Notes: a model not told the origin generated them from the sequence alone. A stretch of DNA of 64,000 nt from Burkholderia sp. 4M9327F10 (GCF_005503145.1 NZ_SCNV01000010.1:62001-126000); one strand, 5' to 3'. Positions 38,286 to 49,311 are shown, counted from the stretch's first letter. Made by a program: numbers and translations.

Positions 38286-40289
38286 CTAGACGGCGGCCGC
38301 ACCACCCCGGCGATGCCGCAACAGCCGTTCCTCGGCTTCGGCAAGCGCCTCGGGCAAGCCGCGCAGCACGACGATGTCGCTCGCGCGCAGCTTGGTCGAC
38401 GGGTCCGGTTCCACACCGCGAATGCCGTGGCGGCGGATCGCCGTCACCTCGACGCCCAGCTCGAACAGCCCCACCTCCGCCAGCGTGCGGCCCACCGCGT
38501 CCGAGTTCTCGTCGACCGGCACCGATTGTAGTCGCACCTGCTCGTGACTGTCGTCGTCGCCCACGTCGTCGGCGCCGTGGAAGTAGCCGCGCAGCAGACT
38601 ATACCGCTCGTCGCGCATCTCTTCGACGCGCCGCACCACCCGCCGCATCGGCACGCCCATCAGCACCAGCGTATGCGAGGCGAGCATCAGGCTGCCTTCG
38701 ACGATCTCCGGGATCACCTCGGTCGCACCGGCGGCGAGCAGTTTTTCGAGGTCGGCGTCGTCCACCGTGCGCACAATCACAGGCAGCGTCGGCTCGAGTT
38801 CGTGGATGTTGTGCAGCACCCGCAACGCCGACGGCGTATTGGCATACGTGATCGCCACCGCCGCCGCCCGGTGAATCCCGGCCGCCAGCAGCGACTCGCG
38901 CCGCCCGGCGTCGCCGAACACCACGGACTCGCCCGCCGCCGCAGCCGCCGCCACCCGGTCCGGGTCGAGGTCGAGCGCGACATAGGAGAGCCCTTCGTGT
39001 TCGAGCATGCGTGCAAGATTCTGCCCGGCCCGCCCATATCCGCAGATGATCGTATGGCCGCTTTGCTTCAGGCTTTGGGTAGCGATCCGCGTCATCTGCA
39101 AGGACTGCATCATCCATTCAGTCGAAGACAGCCGCAGCACGATGCGGTCCGCGTTCTGGATCAGGAACGGTGCGGCCAGCATCGACAGCAGCATCGCGGC
39201 GAGAATCGCCTGCAGGAACGTGGCGTCGACCAGATGCTTGTCGAGAATCAGGTTCAGCAGCACGAAGCCGAATTCGCCGGCCTGTGCGAGACCAATGCCG
39301 GTGCGCATCGCCACCCCGGGCGAGGCGCCGAACAGGCGCGAGAGCGCCGTGACCATGATCAGCTTCAGCAGCATGGGGCCGATCAGGAACGCCAGCACGA
39401 TAAACGGATGCTTCCAGATCACCACCGGATTGAGCAGCATGCCGGTGGTCACGAAGAAGAGCCCAAGCAGCACGTCGCGAAACGGTTTGATGTCTTCTTC
39501 CACCTGATGCCGGTACGGCGTCTCGGCGATCAGCATGCCGGCAATGAACGCACCGAGCGCGAGCGAAAGGCCGAACTTGTCCGTGATGAACGCCGCGCCG
39601 AGCGTGACGAGCAGCAGGTTCAGGATGAACAGCTCCTGCGAACGGCGCCGCGCCACCACATTGAACCAGCGCGTCATGAACTTCTGCCCGACGATCAGCA
39701 GCAAGGCCAGCGCGACGACAATCTTCACCGCGGCGAGGCCGAGCGCTGTCATCAGGCTGCGCGAGTCGCCACCCAGCGCCGAGATAATAATCAGCAGCGG
39801 CACCACCGCCAGATCCTGGAACAGCAGCACACCGAAGATATTGCGGCCGTGCTCGGTTTCGATCTCCAGCCGCTCCGCCAGCATCTTGCTGACGATAGCC
39901 GTGGACGACATGGCCAGTGCCCCGCCCAGCGCGACGCTGCCCTGCCACGTGATATGCACCCAGCGCTCCAGCACGAAGCCCAACCCCACCGCAACGACAA
40001 CCGTGCCGATCACCTGCAGGAGGCCGAGTCCGAACACCAGCCGGCGCATCGAACGCAGTTTGGAGAGCGAAAACTCCAGCCCGATCGAGAACATCAGGAA
40101 CACCACGCCAAACTCAGCCAGGTTCTGCGCGCCTTGCGAATCCGGAACCAGGCCGAACGCGTGCGGCCCGACGATGATGCCCACCGTCAGGTAGCCGAGC
40201 ATGGGCGGCAGGTTCAGGAAACGGAAAACGACGACGCCCGCCACCGATGCCAGCAGCAGGAACAGCGTCATTTCGAGCGGGGAAATCAT
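38286..40289 (-). CDS. Kef-type (CPA2) K+/H+ antiporter with NAD- and ligand-binding RCK domains
   Basis: 667 residues. About 12-13 membrane helices (1-385), a cytoplasmic TrkA-N/RCK Rossmann domain with GYGRAG (about 411), and a TrkA-C domain near the C-terminus (about 575-655). The same order is found in KefB/C and YbaL, glutathione- or nucleotide-gated cation/proton antiporters. The start at 40289 (Met-Ile-Ser-Pro-Leu-Glu) has AGGA 9 bases upstream. It is divergent from the Kdo operon. Confidence 0.92.
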   Translation of the reverse strand: MISPLEMTLFLLLASVAGVVVFRFLNLPPMLGYLTVGIIVGPHAFGLVPDSQGAQNLAEFGVVFLMFSIGLEFSLSKLRSMRRLVFGLGLLQVIGTVVVAVGLGFVLERWVHITWQGSVALGGALAMSSTAIVSKMLAERLEIETEHGRNIFGVLLFQDLAVVPLLIIISALGGDSRSLMTALGLAAVKIVVALALLLIVGQKFMTRWFNVVARRRSQELFILNLLLVTLGAAFITDKFGLSLALGAFIAGMLIAETPYRHQVEEDIKPFRDVLLGLFFVTTGMLLNPVVIWKHPFIVLAFLIGPMLLKLIMVTALSRLFGASPGVAMRTGIGLAQAGEFGFVLLNLILDKHLVDATFLQAILAAMLLSMLAAPFLIQNADRIVLRLSSTEWMMQSLQMTRIATQSLKQSGHTIICGYGRAGQNLARMLEHEGLSYVALDLDPDRVAAAAAAGESVVFGDAGRRESLLAAGIHRAAAVAITYANTPSALRVLHNIHELEPTLPVIVRTVDDADLEKLLAAGATEVIPEIVEGSLMLASHTLVLMGVPMRRVVRRVEEMRDERYSLLRGYFHGADDVGDDDSHEQVRLQSVPVDENSDAVGRTLAEVGLFELGVEVTAIRRHGIRGVEPDPSTKLRASDIVVLRGLPEALAEAEERLLRHRRGGAAAV

Positions 40290-40413
40290 CGGAAAGCGTC
40301 CTGGTTCGTCGACATAACCATCGCACGCGAACCGCCGTGCGACAAGGTTGAGGGGCCGGTGAGGGCAGCGGCTGGGCACGGTAGGCCCGGCGCGGCGAAC
40401 AAACGCCTTTTGC

Positions 40414-40419
40414 TATACT
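40414..40419 (+). promoter_or_regulatory. Candidate -10 box directly before kdsD
   Basis: TATACT ends 6 bases before the kdsD ATG at 40426. Transcription would start at or next to the ATG, leaving no room for a ribosome-binding site. No good -35 hexamer is visible at 17 bases. Confidence 0.45.
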
Positions 40420-40425
40420 CCGCGC

Positions 40426-41409
40426 ATGATAGCGAAAATCAATGGCGACCGGGCACTCGCGCTCGCTCGCGACGTACTAGACATCGAAGCGGACGCCGTG
40501 CGCGCGCTTCGTGAACAACTCGACGATGGCTTCGTCGAGGCGATTGACTTCATCCTTAGCTGCCGTGGGCGCGTGGTCGTCTCCGGCATCGGCAAGTCCG
40601 GCCACGTGGCCCGCAAGCTGGCGGCGACGTTCGCCAGCACCGGCACGCCCGCCTTCTTCGTGCATCCGGCCGAAGCCAGTCATGGCGACCTCGGCATGGT
40701 CACGGCGGACGACGTGTTCGTGGCCATGTCCAATTCCGGCGAATCCGACGAGCTGATTGCGATCCTGCCGCTCGTCAAGCGCCTCGGCGCCAAGCTGATC
40801 GCGATCACCGGCAAGCCTGCCTCCAGCCTCGCGCAACTGGCCGACGTGCATCTGAATGCCGGGGTCGCCAAGGAAGCCTGCCCGATGAATCTCGCCCCCA
40901 CCGCCAGCACCACCGCCGCGCTCGCGCTCGGCGACGCGCTCGCGGTAGCGGTGCTCGACGCACGCGGCTTCGGCCCGGACGACTTTGCCCGTTCGCATCC
41001 CGGCGGCGCGCTCGGCCGGCGTCTGCTCACCTATGTGCGCGACGTGATGCGCACCGGCGACCAGGTGCCGATGGTGATGCCCGAGTCCACCGTGCGCGAT
41101 GCGCTGTTCCAGTTGACGGCCAAGCGCATGGGCATGACGGCGATTGTCGACGAGAACCAGCACGTCAAAGGCATCTTCACGGACGGCGACCTGCGCCGCG
41201 TGCTCGAACGCAGCGGCGACTTCCGCGAGCTGTCGATCGCCTCGGTGATGACACCTGGCCCGCGTACCATCGGTCCGGATCAACTGGCAGTCGAAGCGGT
41301 GGAACTGATGGAGCGCCACCGGATCAATCAGATGCTGGTCGTCGACGAAGCGGGCAAGCTCATCGGCGCGCTCAACATGCACGACCTCTTCTCCAAGAAG
41401 GTGATCTGA
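40426..41409 (+). CDS. kdsD: Arabinose-5-phosphate isomerase
   Basis: 327 residues. SIS domain (about 40-180) with VVVSGIGKSGHVARKLAATF and the HGDLGMV and SNSGES motifs, followed by two CBS domains. Converts ribulose-5-P to arabinose-5-P, the first step of Kdo synthesis for lipopolysaccharide. First gene of the kdsD-kdsC-lptCAB-rpoN block; its stop overlaps the kdsC start by one base. The ATG lacks a visible ribosome site. Confidence 0.97.
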   Translation: MIAKINGDRALALARDVLDIEADAVRALREQLDDGFVEAIDFILSCRGRVVVSGIGKSGHVARKLAATFASTGTPAFFVHPAEASHGDLGMVTADDVFVAMSNSGESDELIAILPLVKRLGAKLIAITGKPASSLAQLADVHLNAGVAKEACPMNLAPTASTTAALALGDALAVAVLDARGFGPDDFARSHPGGALGRRLLTYVRDVMRTGDQVPMVMPESTVRDALFQLTAKRMGMTAIVDENQHVKGIFTDGDLRRVLERSGDFRELSIASVMTPGPRTIGPDQLAVEAVELMERHRINQMLVVDEAGKLIGALNMHDLFSKKVI

Positions 41410-41972
41410 TGGCCGCCGCGCCCCTTACCGCCACCGAACGCGCACGCCGCGTCAAGCTGATGATTTTCGACGTCGACGGCGTGCTGACCGACGGCGGCCT
41501 GATGTTTACCGCCGAGGGCGACACCATGAAGTCGTTCAACTCGATGGACGGCCACGGCGCGAAGCTGTTGCGCGAAGCCGGCATCGATACGGCGATCATC
41601 ACCGGGCGCAAGTCGGGCATCGTCGCAGTGCGGGCCAAGGAACTGAAGATCACGCATCTGTATCAAGGCATCGAAAACAAGCCCGAAGCGTTTGCCGACC
41701 TGCTCAGGCAGACCGGCCTCACGGCTGAAGAATGCGGCTATATGGGCGACGACTGGGTCGATCTCGGCGTGATGCTGAAGGTCGGCTTTGCTGCGGCGCC
41801 GGCCAATTCGCATCCGGAAGTGATCGCCCGCGCCCACTGGGTCAGCGAAGCGCGTGGCGGCCACGGCGCGGTTCGCGAAGTGTGCGATACCTTGCTGCGC
41901 GCGCAGAACAAGTACGACTCCCTGCTCGCGGCCGCGTGCAGCGGCGGTCAGCAGCAGGGCCTTGTCGGATGA
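41409..41972 (+). CDS. kdsC: 3-deoxy-D-manno-octulosonate 8-phosphate phosphatase
   Basis: 187-residue HAD phosphatase. The nucleophile motif is FDVDGVLTDG (Asp21, Asp23), with ITGRKS and GDDWVDL for the other HAD motifs. Removes phosphate from Kdo-8-P. Overlaps kdsD and lptC at both ends, indicating translational coupling. Confidence 0.97.
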   Translation: MAAAPLTATERARRVKLMIFDVDGVLTDGGLMFTAEGDTMKSFNSMDGHGAKLLREAGIDTAIITGRKSGIVAVRAKELKITHLYQGIENKPEAFADLLRQTGLTAEECGYMGDDWVDLGVMLKVGFAAAPANSHPEVIARAHWVSEARGGHGAVREVCDTLLRAQNKYDSLLAAACSGGQQQGLVG

Positions 41973-42577
41973 ATCAGTTCCGCTTTACTTCGCTGATCCC
42001 CCTCGTCGCCATGGCGGCGCTTGCCGGCATCACGTGGTGGCTGCTGCAGGCTACCGCGCCGCCGCCGCACGAAGGTGAGATCAAGCCGAAGGAACACACG
42101 CCCGACTACTTTGCCGACAATTTCTCGGTGTCCGAACTGGATCAGTCGGGCGCCACGCAGTACCGGCTGACCGCCTCGAGCCTCATCCATTATGAGGACA
42201 ATGAACTGAGCGATCTGGTCAAGCCGGCGATCCGCGCCTTCCAGCCGGGCAAACCGATCGTCACGGCAACCGGCGACACCGGCACGGTGAATGGCGACGC
42301 CTCGATCGTCGACCTGTACGACCACGCCCGCATCCTGCGCGCCGCCGGCGACGGCGATCCGGCGATGCAGGCTGATTCCCAGCATTTTCGGGTGCTGGTC
42401 AACGACGATGTGATCGAGACCGAAAAGCCGGTTAAACTTCAGCGCGGCCTGTCAGTCATGACGGCCAGCGGCATGAACTACAACAATGTCACCCGGGTAA
42501 TGCAGCTGTTCGGCAACGTCCGTGGCGCGATCGCCGCGTCCGACTCGTCAGGCGGCTCCCTGAAGCAACCCGGGTAA
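41969..42577 (+). CDS. lptC: LPS export protein LptC
   Basis: 202 residues. One N-terminal membrane helix (about 7-26, LIPLVAMAALAGITWWLL) anchors a periplasmic beta-jellyroll domain. Bridges the LptBFG extractor and the LptA bridge in LPS transport. The start at 41969 overlaps the kdsC stop (ATGA). Divergent in sequence but fixed in position next to lptA/lptB. Confidence 0.94.
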   Translation: MNQFRFTSLIPLVAMAALAGITWWLLQATAPPPHEGEIKPKEHTPDYFADNFSVSELDQSGATQYRLTASSLIHYEDNELSDLVKPAIRAFQPGKPIVTATGDTGTVNGDASIVDLYDHARILRAAGDGDPAMQADSQHFRVLVNDDVIETEKPVKLQRGLSVMTASGMNYNNVTRVMQLFGNVRGAIAASDSSGGSLKQPG

Positions 42578-42596
42578 TTCAATCCAGCGTGACTGC

Positions 42597-43268
42597 ATGA
42601 ACGAATCGTTCCCCCGTTTTGATACCGGCCGCTCGCGCGCCTTGTCCGCGTGCCGCGCTGGACTTGTTGCGCTGCTGGTCGCGTTGCCGCTCGCCGGCAT
42701 GGCGCCGCCGGCGCACGCCGAACGCGCCGACAAGGACAAGCCGCTCAATATTGAAGCGGACAACATGACTTATGACGACCTGAAGCAGGTCAACATCTTC
42801 ACCGGCCACGTGGTCGCCACCAAAGGCACCATCGTCATCAAGGCCGACCGGGTCGAAGTGACGCAGGATCCGCAGGGCTATCAGTACGCCACCGGTACCT
42901 CGAGCGGCGGCAACCTGTCGTATTTCCGCCAGAAGCGCGAAGGTCTGGACGAATACGTCGAAGGCACCGCCATCCGCATCGACTACGACGGCAAGCAGGA
43001 TCTCACCACGCTGACCACCGACGCCACGGTGAACCGCCTGCAAGGCCTCTCCACCGTGATGGATACGGTCCACGGCAGCGTCATTACCTATGACGGCCAG
43101 AACGACTTCTATACCGCCAAGGCGGGCAAGGACGTCGCCGGCCCCGGCAACCCGACCGGCCGCGTGCGCGCCATGCTGTCGCCGCGCAACGGCGGCGCCG
43201 CGCCGCTCACCGGCGCCTCGGCCACGCTCGCGCCGTCCACCACGCTCCAGGGAGCCCCGGCCCAGTGA
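42597..43268 (+). CDS. lptA: LPS transport periplasmic protein LptA
   Basis: 223 residues. Signal peptide to about residue 41 (ends PPAHA), then an OstA-type jellyroll starting [17 protein letters not shown]. Forms the periplasmic bridge carrying LPS to LptDE. A Gly/Ala/Pro/Thr-rich tail of about 35 residues follows the fold. Its stop overlaps the lptB GTG start. Confidence 0.96.
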   Translation: MNESFPRFDTGRSRALSACRAGLVALLVALPLAGMAPPAHAERADKDKPLNIEADNMTYDDLKQVNIFTGHVVATKGTIVIKADRVEVTQDPQGYQYATGTSSGGNLSYFRQKREGLDEYVEGTAIRIDYDGKQDLTTLTTDATVNRLQGLSTVMDTVHGSVITYDGQNDFYTAKAGKDVAGPGNPTGRVRAMLSPRNGGAAPLTGASATLAPSTTLQGAPAQ

Positions 43269-44056
43269 ACTCAGTGAATTCGCCCTCCCTCCCCCATCGC
43301 AAGCCGGCTGGGACCAGCAGTTCGCTGGTAGTTCGCAACCTGAAGAAGCGCTATGGTTCGCGCACCGTCGTCAAGGACGTCTCGCTCGACGTCAAGAGCG
43401 GCGAAGTGGTCGGCCTGCTCGGCCCGAACGGCGCCGGCAAGACCACCTCGTTCTATATGATCGTGGGTCTGGTGCCGCTCGACGCGGGCGAGATCGACCT
43501 CGACGGCAAGTCGATCAGCCTCTTGCCCATCCACAAGCGCGCCTCGCTCGGCCTGTCGTATCTGCCGCAGGAAGCCTCGGTGTTCCGCAAGCTCACGGTC
43601 GAAGAAAACATTCGCGCCGTGCTGGAACTACAGCTTGACGAAAACGGCAAGCGCCTCGACAAGGACACCATCACCACACGCACGGAAGCCCTGCTCGACG
43701 AACTGCAGATCGCCCACCTGCGTGGCAATCCGGCTTTGTCGCTGTCGGGCGGCGAACGCCGGCGCGTGGAAATTGCCCGTGCGCTCGCCACCAACCCGAG
43801 CTTCATCCTGCTCGACGAACCGTTCGCCGGCGTGGACCCGATTGCTGTTCTGGAAATCCAGAAGATCGTTAAATTCCTCAAGCAGCGCAACATCGGCGTG
43901 CTGATTACGGACCACAACGTCCGTGAAACGCTCGGCATCTGCGATCATGCGTACATCATCAGCGACGGCAGCGTGCTGGCCGCCGGCGCGCCTGGCGACA
44001 TCATCGAAAACGAAAACGTGCGGCGCGTCTACCTGGGCGAGCACTTCCGCATGTAA
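43265..44056 (+). CDS. lptB: LPS export ABC ATPase LptB
   Basis: 263 residues. Walker A GPNGAGKT (53-60), signature LSGGERRR, Walker [14 protein letters not shown] and switch His in ITDHNVRET. Powers LPS extraction from the inner membrane. The GTG start at 43265 overlaps the lptA stop; the first 20 residues are an unstructured Pro/Ser extension. Confidence 0.98.
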   Translation: MNSVNSPSLPHRKPAGTSSSLVVRNLKKRYGSRTVVKDVSLDVKSGEVVGLLGPNGAGKTTSFYMIVGLVPLDAGEIDLDGKSISLLPIHKRASLGLSYLPQEASVFRKLTVEENIRAVLELQLDENGKRLDKDTITTRTEALLDELQIAHLRGNPALSLSGGERRRVEIARALATNPSFILLDEPFAGVDPIAVLEIQKIVKFLKQRNIGVLITDHNVRETLGICDHAYIISDGSVLAAGAPGDIIENENVRRVYLGEHFRM

Positions 44057-44250
44057 GCACGAGGGGGCTTAACCGGCGGCATCCCCTGCCGCCCACCCCT
44101 TGGCCCCTTGCTCCGGCAGCCTTGCGCTATTTTTGACGCGACAGGCCGCCTTCTCCCCCGCAGACCCAACAATCTGGGCGCGCTCGTTATTGCGAATGCC
44201 GCAAGGTATCGCGGTCGTGGCAAACTCTTTACAATGAATCTCAACTTGCC

Positions 44251-45765
44251 ATGAAAGCCAGCCTACAACTCCGCCTGTCGCAGCATCTTGCGCTGACCCC
44301 TCAACTTCAACAGTCCATCCGGCTGCTGCAGTTGTCTACGCTCGAACTGCAGCAGGAGGTCGCGATGGCGATCTCCCAGAACCCCTTGCTCGAAAACGAG
44401 GACGACTGGATCGCCAGCCCGCTACGGGTCGCTGCGGACGGCTCGGTGATCGCCCAGACACCGAATAACGCGGCGCCCGAGCAACTGGGCAGCGGCACCT
44501 CTTCCTCGTCCACCAGCACCAGCGAGCGTGCCGAAAACGGCGAGCCGCAGGGCGTGGACGAGTACAACGGCCTCGCCGCCGACGGCAACGGCGACTCCAC
44601 CCAGTGGAATCTGGACGACTACGGCCGCTCCGGCACCGCCTCCGACGACGACGACCTGCCGCCGCTGCAGATTCATGAGTCAAGCACCTCGCTGCGCGAC
44701 CACCTGATGGCGCAGTTGCGCGTCACCCAGGCGAGCCCGCGTGACCGGGCACTGATCACCTTCCTGATCGAATCCCTCGACGACGACGGCTATCTGACCG
44801 CGACGCTCGACGAAGTGCAGGCCGACCTGCCCGAAGAGCTCGAAGTCGACCTGGACGAACTGAACGCGGCGCTCGCGCTGCTGCATAGCTTCGATCCGTC
44901 CGGCGTCGGCGCACGTTCGGCTTCCGAGTGCCTGAAGCTGCAGTTACTGCGCCTCGAAGCCTCGCCGACCCGAACGCTCGCGCTCGACATTGTGGCCCAC
45001 CATCTGGAGCTGCTTGCCGCGCGCGACTTCACACGCCTGCGCAAGCACCTGAAGGCCGGCGACGACGACCTGCGCGACGCGCATGTGCTGATCCGCTCGC
45101 TCGAGCCGTTTCCGGGCGCCGCCTACGGCAAGGCCGAGGCCGACTACGTTGTGCCTGACATCATGGTGCGCAAGACGGGCCAGGGCTGGCAGGCCGAGCT
45201 CAATCCCGAGGTCGTGCCGAAACTGCGGATCAATCACCTGTACGCCAACATTTTGCGGAACAACCGCGGCGACCCCGGCAGCGGCTCGTTGCGCCAGCAA
45301 CTTCAGGAAGCCCGCTGGCTGATCAAAAATATCCAGCAGCGCTTCGAGACCATCCTGCGCGTGGCGCAAGCCATTGTGGAGCGTCAAAAGAGCTTTTTTG
45401 TGCATGGCGAAATTGCCATGCGGCCCTTGGTTTTGCGGGAAATTGCTGATACGCTGGGCCTACACGAATCAACTGTCTCGCGTGTGACAACCGGTAAATA
45501 CATGCTGACCCCATTCGGGACGCTTGAATTTAAGTACTTCTTCGGATCACACGTTTCGACTGACACGGGCGGCGCGGCCTCTTCCACGGCCATTCGCGCG
45601 CTCATCAAGCAACTGATAGGAGCGGAAAACACCAAATCTCCCCTTTCAGACAGCCGCATAGCCGAACTGCTGGCGGAGCAAGGATTCGTGGTCGCACGGC
45701 GCACCGTCGCCAAATACCGCGAAGCCCTGAAGATTCCGGCAGTCAACCTGCGCAAGTCTCTGTAG
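44251..45765 (+). CDS. rpoN: RNA polymerase sigma-54 factor
   Basis: 504 residues. N-terminal Gln-rich activator-interacting region ([20 protein letters not shown]), an acidic Ser/Thr-rich linker (about 70-145), the core-binding domain, and the RpoN box [10 protein letters not shown] (482-491) that reads the -24 element. The start ATG at 44251 follows a 194-base gap containing a TACAAT at 44230-44235 that could be a -10 box. The last third uses more AT-ending codons than the rest. Confidence 0.98.
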   Translation: MKASLQLRLSQHLALTPQLQQSIRLLQLSTLELQQEVAMAISQNPLLENEDDWIASPLRVAADGSVIAQTPNNAAPEQLGSGTSSSSTSTSERAENGEPQGVDEYNGLAADGNGDSTQWNLDDYGRSGTASDDDDLPPLQIHESSTSLRDHLMAQLRVTQASPRDRALITFLIESLDDDGYLTATLDEVQADLPEELEVDLDELNAALALLHSFDPSGVGARSASECLKLQLLRLEASPTRTLALDIVAHHLELLAARDFTRLRKHLKAGDDDLRDAHVLIRSLEPFPGAAYGKAEADYVVPDIMVRKTGQGWQAELNPEVVPKLRINHLYANILRNNRGDPGSGSLRQQLQEARWLIKNIQQRFETILRVAQAIVERQKSFFVHGEIAMRPLVLREIADTLGLHESTVSRVTTGKYMLTPFGTLEFKYFFGSHVSTDTGGAASSTAIRALIKQLIGAENTKSPLSDSRIAELLAEQGFVVARRTVAKYREALKIPAVNLRKSL

Positions 45766-45795
45766 CTGGCCCCCGACCTGTCGCTTCGCGCCAGG

Positions 45796-45844
45796 CCCCC
45801 CGAGGGGGGAAAGGAAACTTGGGGGCGGCCCGGCGTTTCCTTTT
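45796..45844 (+). repeat. Double-hairpin element after rpoN
   Basis: CCCCCC-GA-GGGGGG (45796-45809) is followed by AAAGGAAAC (45810-45818) pairing with GTTTCCTTT (45835-45843). The arrangement resembles palindromic GC-rich elements common between Burkholderia genes and may act as a weak terminator for rpoN. Confidence 0.5.
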
Positions 45845-46017
45845 GGCCCGTCGCGTTGTGTGGCGGGCATTTTCCGGCCGCTCCGCCCGTAGGCGGACAG
45901 GCCGGCCGATGCGACCTGCCAGTAGTCAGTCAACGGGGGATGACACAGGCGAGCCGTCAGATCGACCGGTACTGCCCCATCGTGCGGACCAAGCGGCCAC
46001 TAGCTTGGAGAAGCACT

Positions 46018-46377
46018 ATGAATCTGCAGATCAGTGGACACCATCTCGAAGTAACGCCAGCGTTGCGAGAATACGTGATCACCAAACTGGATAGGGTGCT
46101 AAGACATTTCGATCAGGTGATCGATGGCAGTGTGGTCCTCTCGGTCGACAACCACAAGGAAAAGGAAAAGAGGCAGAAGGTTGAAATCAACCTGCATCTG
46201 AAGGGTAAGGACATCTTTGTCGAGAGCTGTGACGGCGACCTGTACGCCGCGATCGATCTGATGATCGACAAGCTCGACCGGCAAGTCATTCGTCACAAGG
46301 ATCGCCTGCAGGGTCATCAGCACGAAGCGATCAAGTATCAGCCGCTGGCGCCGCAAGTGGAAGTGCCGCCGCAATAA
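46018..46377 (+). CDS. hpf: Ribosome hibernation promoting factor (short form)
   Basis: 119 residues starting [23 protein letters not shown] lies 7 bases upstream of the ATG at 46018. Beta-alpha-beta-beta-beta-alpha S30AE fold, with no long C-terminal dimerisation domain. Inactivates ribosomes in stationary phase. Standard position after rpoN, often under sigma-54-linked control; I saw no clear -24/-12 site here. A terminator follows. Confidence 0.96.
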   Translation: MNLQISGHHLEVTPALREYVITKLDRVLRHFDQVIDGSVVLSVDNHKEKEKRQKVEINLHLKGKDIFVESCDGDLYAAIDLMIDKLDRQVIRHKDRLQGHQHEAIKYQPLAPQVEVPPQ

Positions 46378-46410
46378 GCAAGATTAGAAGGGTTTTTCCT
46401 GAGACAGCTA

Positions 46411-46436
46411 AACCGCCCGGCAACGGGCGGTTTTTC
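46411..46436 (+). terminator. Intrinsic terminator after hpf
   Basis: AACCGCCCG (46411-46419) pairs with CGGGCGGTT (46424-46432) across a GCAA tetraloop, followed by TTTC. Confidence 0.9.
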
Positions 46437-46569
46437 GTTAGGTGAGGCGAGCGCAAGCTGGCGAGAGCAACCCGTCGCCGCACCGTGCAACGCCGGCGCT
46501 ATGCGCGGCACTGCACATCGCACTATGATCTACGCATGGCGCGCCGCACCATCCATGGTCGCGCTGTTC

Positions 46570-46575
46570 TATAAT
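46570..46575 (+). promoter_or_regulatory. Candidate -10 box for ptsN-hprK-rapZ
   Basis: Perfect TATAAT about 150 bases before ptsN and downstream of the hpf terminator. No convincing TTGACA at the right distance, so the promoter may be activator-dependent or weak. Confidence 0.4.
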
Positions 46576-46727
46576 GGGCCGGTTACCATCGGGGTCAATC
46601 GGGGTTATTCAGCGGGAGTCCTGCGTTTTCGGGCTCCCAAGCACATCGCGGTGAGCATCAGTCGAGAATGGAACGCCACTCAAACGCCACAGCGAGGAGT
46701 ATCCAGGCCACGTTTCCGCCTGCCAAC

Positions 46728-47183
46728 ATGAATCGTTTAGCCAAATTTCTTCCCCTCGAAAACGTCGTCGTCGGCCTGTCGGTCACCAGCAAGAAACGCG
46801 TCTTCGAGCAAGCGGGCCTGATTTTCGAAAACCAGAACGGCATTGCCCGCAGCACAGTCACTGACAATCTGTTTGCGCGCGAGCGCCTCGGGTCGACGGG
46901 TCTTGGCGAGGGTGTCGCGATTCCGCATGGCCGGATCAAAGGCTTGAAGCAGCCGCTCGCCGCTTTCGTGCGCCTCGCCGAACCCATCCCCTTCGAATCG
47001 CCGGACGGCCAGCCGGTCTCGCTGCTGATCTTCCTGCTGGTTCCCGAGCAAGCTACCCAGCAACACCTCGAAATTCTCTCGGAAATCGCCCAGTTGCTGT
47101 CCGATCGCGAAGCCCGCGAACGGCTGCATACGGAAGAAGACCGCGAAGCATTGCATCGGCTGCTCACTCAGTGGCAACCTTGA
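46728..47183 (+). CDS. ptsN: Nitrogen PTS enzyme IIA (EIIA-Ntr)
   Basis: 151 residues starting MNRLAKFLPLENVVVGLSV. Phosphorylated His in the motif GVAIPHGRIKG. Regulatory phosphocarrier of the nitrogen-related PTS, not a sugar permease. The ATG at 46728 matches the family N-terminus; a 20-residue longer frame from 46668 is possible. Followed by hprK and rapZ, the usual regulatory cluster in betaproteobacteria. Confidence 0.96.
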   Translation: MNRLAKFLPLENVVVGLSVTSKKRVFEQAGLIFENQNGIARSTVTDNLFARERLGSTGLGEGVAIPHGRIKGLKQPLAAFVRLAEPIPFESPDGQPVSLLIFLLVPEQATQQHLEILSEIAQLLSDREARERLHTEEDREALHRLLTQWQP

Positions 47184-47326
47184 TGCATCGGCGCCCATCC
47201 GCACGTCGGTCCCCCGCCTGCGAGCGGCTGGGTCCTCGTGTCGAATCCGGCTCGCGCCGGCCCATCCGGCTGCGCTGAGGCAGCCGGCGCACGCGGGGCA
47301 GCGGCCCACACTGGAGTCACGGACTC

Positions 47327-48295
47327 ATGGATACGTCCAGCATCAACGCCCAAAGCATTTTCGACGACAACGCCGCCATGCTCAAACTGAGCTGGCTGAC
47401 GGGGCATGAAGGCTGGGAGCGCGGCTTCTCGGCGGAAACGGTCGCCAATGCCACCTCGAGCGCCGACCTTGTCGGCCACCTGAACCTGATCCACCCGAAC
47501 CGGATCCAGGTGCTCGGCGACGCCGAAGTCGACTATTACCAGCGCCAATCCGAGGAAGACCGCTCGCGCCACATGGCCGAGCTGATCGCCCTCGAGCCGC
47601 CGTTCCTCGTGGTGGCAGGCGGAGTGGCCGCGCCGCCCGAACTGGTGCTGCGCTGTACGCGTTCGTCCACGCCGCTCTTCACCACGCCCATGTCGGCCGC
47701 CGCCGTGATCGACAGCCTGCGTCTGTACATGTCGCGCATTCTGGCGCCGCGCGCCACGCTGCACGGCGTGTTTCTCGACATCCTCGGGATGGGCGTGCTG
47801 CTGACCGGCGATTCGGGCCTCGGCAAGAGCGAACTCGGCCTTGAACTGATCAGCCGCGGTCACGGCCTCGTGGCCGACGACGCGGTGGATTTCGTGCGCC
47901 TCGGGCCGGATTTCGTCGAAGGCCGCTGCCCGCCGCTGCTGCAAAACCTGCTGGAAGTGCGCGGCCTGGGCCTGCTCGATATCAAAACCATCTTCGGTGA
48001 AACCGCGGTACGGCGCAAAATGAAGCTCAAGCTGATCGTTCAGCTCGTGCGCCGCCCGGACGGCGAATTCCAGCGCCTGCCGCTGGAAAGCCAGACTGTC
48101 GACGTGCTCGGCCTGCCTATCAGCAAGGTCACCATTCAGGTGGCGGCCGGCCGCAACCTGGCCGTGCTGGTGGAAGCCGCTGTGCGCAATACGATCCTGC
48201 AATTGCGCGGCATCGACACGCTGCGCGACTTCATGGATCGCCAGCGCCTCGCCATGCAGGATCCGGACAGCCAGTTTCCCGGCAAGCTGATCTGA
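47327..48295 (+). CDS. hprK: HPr kinase/phosphorylase
   Basis: 322 residues. P-loop GDSGLGKS (161-168) and the C-terminal HprK signature [19 protein letters not shown]. Phosphorylates and dephosphorylates the PTS carrier HPr on serine. About 17 residues at the N-terminus precede the fold proper. 143 bases after ptsN. Confidence 0.97.
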   Translation: MDTSSINAQSIFDDNAAMLKLSWLTGHEGWERGFSAETVANATSSADLVGHLNLIHPNRIQVLGDAEVDYYQRQSEEDRSRHMAELIALEPPFLVVAGGVAAPPELVLRCTRSSTPLFTTPMSAAAVIDSLRLYMSRILAPRATLHGVFLDILGMGVLLTGDSGLGKSELGLELISRGHGLVADDAVDFVRLGPDFVEGRCPPLLQNLLEVRGLGLLDIKTIFGETAVRRKMKLKLIVQLVRRPDGEFQRLPLESQTVDVLGLPISKVTIQVAAGRNLAVLVEAAVRNTILQLRGIDTLRDFMDRQRLAMQDPDSQFPGKLI

Positions 48296-48375
48296 AACCG
48301 CTCGGCGTGCCCGGCTGTAGCGGGGCACGCGCGGGGACCAGATGCTATGATGAAACGTACCGATTCAACGACTCC

Positions 48376-49269
48376 ATGCGCATTATTCTGATCACCGGTA
48401 TTTCCGGCTCCGGCAAATCCGTTGCACTGAACGCGCTTGAAGACGCTGGCTACTATTGCGTCGACAATCTGCCGCCGCGCTTTCTGCCGCAGCTCGCCGC
48501 CTATCTCGCGGAAGACGGGCAAGGCCGTCTCGCCGTCGCGATAGACGCGCGCTCGAGCGCCTCGCTCGACGACATGCCCGCGATGATCCGCGACCTGTCA
48601 CGCGAGCACGATGTGCGTGTGCTGTTTCTGAATGCCAGCACGCAGGCATTGATTCAACGCTTCTCGGAAACGCGCCGCCGCCATCCGCTTTCCGGGTCGG
48701 CCTCGCACAACGCCGACGTCGGCCTGCTCACTTCGCTGGAAGAAGCGATTGAGCGCGAACGTGAACTGGTGGCGAATCTGGCCGAATTCGGTCATCAGAT
48801 CGATACCAGCAACCTGCGCGCCAACGTGTTGCGCGCATGGGTCAAGCGCTTTATCGAGCAGGAGCACAGCGGTCTCGTGCTGATGTTCGAGTCGTTCGGC
48901 TTCAAGCGCGGCGTGCCGCTCGACGCCGATTTCGTATTCGACGTGCGCACGCTGCCGAACCCGTACTACGATCATGAATTGCGCCCTCTCACCGGACTCG
49001 ACAAGCCGGTGATCGATTTCCTCGGCGCCCTGCCCGTGGTGCAGGACATGATGGGCGACATCGAGACGTTCCTCGTGAAATGGCTGCCTCACTTTCGCGA
49101 CGACAATCGCAGCTACCTGACCGTGGCAATCGGCTGCACGGGTGGCCAGCACCGTTCCGTATTCATTGCCGAGACGCTTGCCGCGCGTCTTGCCAAAGAG
49201 GCCAATGTGATCGTGCGGCACCGCGATGCGCCGGTGGATGTCGGCGAATCATCGAAGTTAGTGGCTTAA
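48376..49269 (+). CDS. rapZ: RNase adapter protein RapZ
   Basis: 297 residues starting [19 protein letters not shown]; Walker A GISGSGKS (8-15). The C-terminal domain has [14 protein letters not shown]. In E. coli RapZ guides RNase E to the GlmZ small RNA; in this group its RNA partner is less clear. The ATG at 48376 gives the standard N-terminus but lacks a strong ribosome site. Confidence 0.96.
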   Translation: MRIILITGISGSGKSVALNALEDAGYYCVDNLPPRFLPQLAAYLAEDGQGRLAVAIDARSSASLDDMPAMIRDLSREHDVRVLFLNASTQALIQRFSETRRRHPLSGSASHNADVGLLTSLEEAIERERELVANLAEFGHQIDTSNLRANVLRAWVKRFIEQEHSGLVLMFESFGFKRGVPLDADFVFDVRTLPNPYYDHELRPLTGLDKPVIDFLGALPVVQDMMGDIETFLVKWLPHFRDDNRSYLTVAIGCTGGQHRSVFIAETLAARLAKEANVIVRHRDAPVDVGESSKLVA

Positions 49270-49311
49270 CTGGCCGCATCGCGCGGCCTCAACCCGAAGC
49301 GTTGCGCCGCC

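Larger units (their letters stand above)
46378..46727. other. Gap between hpf and ptsN: terminator and candidate promoter only
   Basis: Holds the hpf terminator (46411-46436) and a perfect TATAAT (46570-46575). Apart from these I see no gene or repeat. Confidence 0.6.

Noticed and set aside
38544..40514. 656-codon plus-strand frame opposite the Kef-type antiporter
   Set aside because: His/Gln/Arg-rich antisense product; the minus strand has clear membrane helices and the GYGRAG Rossmann motif.
47168..48328. 386-codon minus-strand frame opposite hprK
   Set aside because: Antisense shadow; hprK P-loop and signature are intact.
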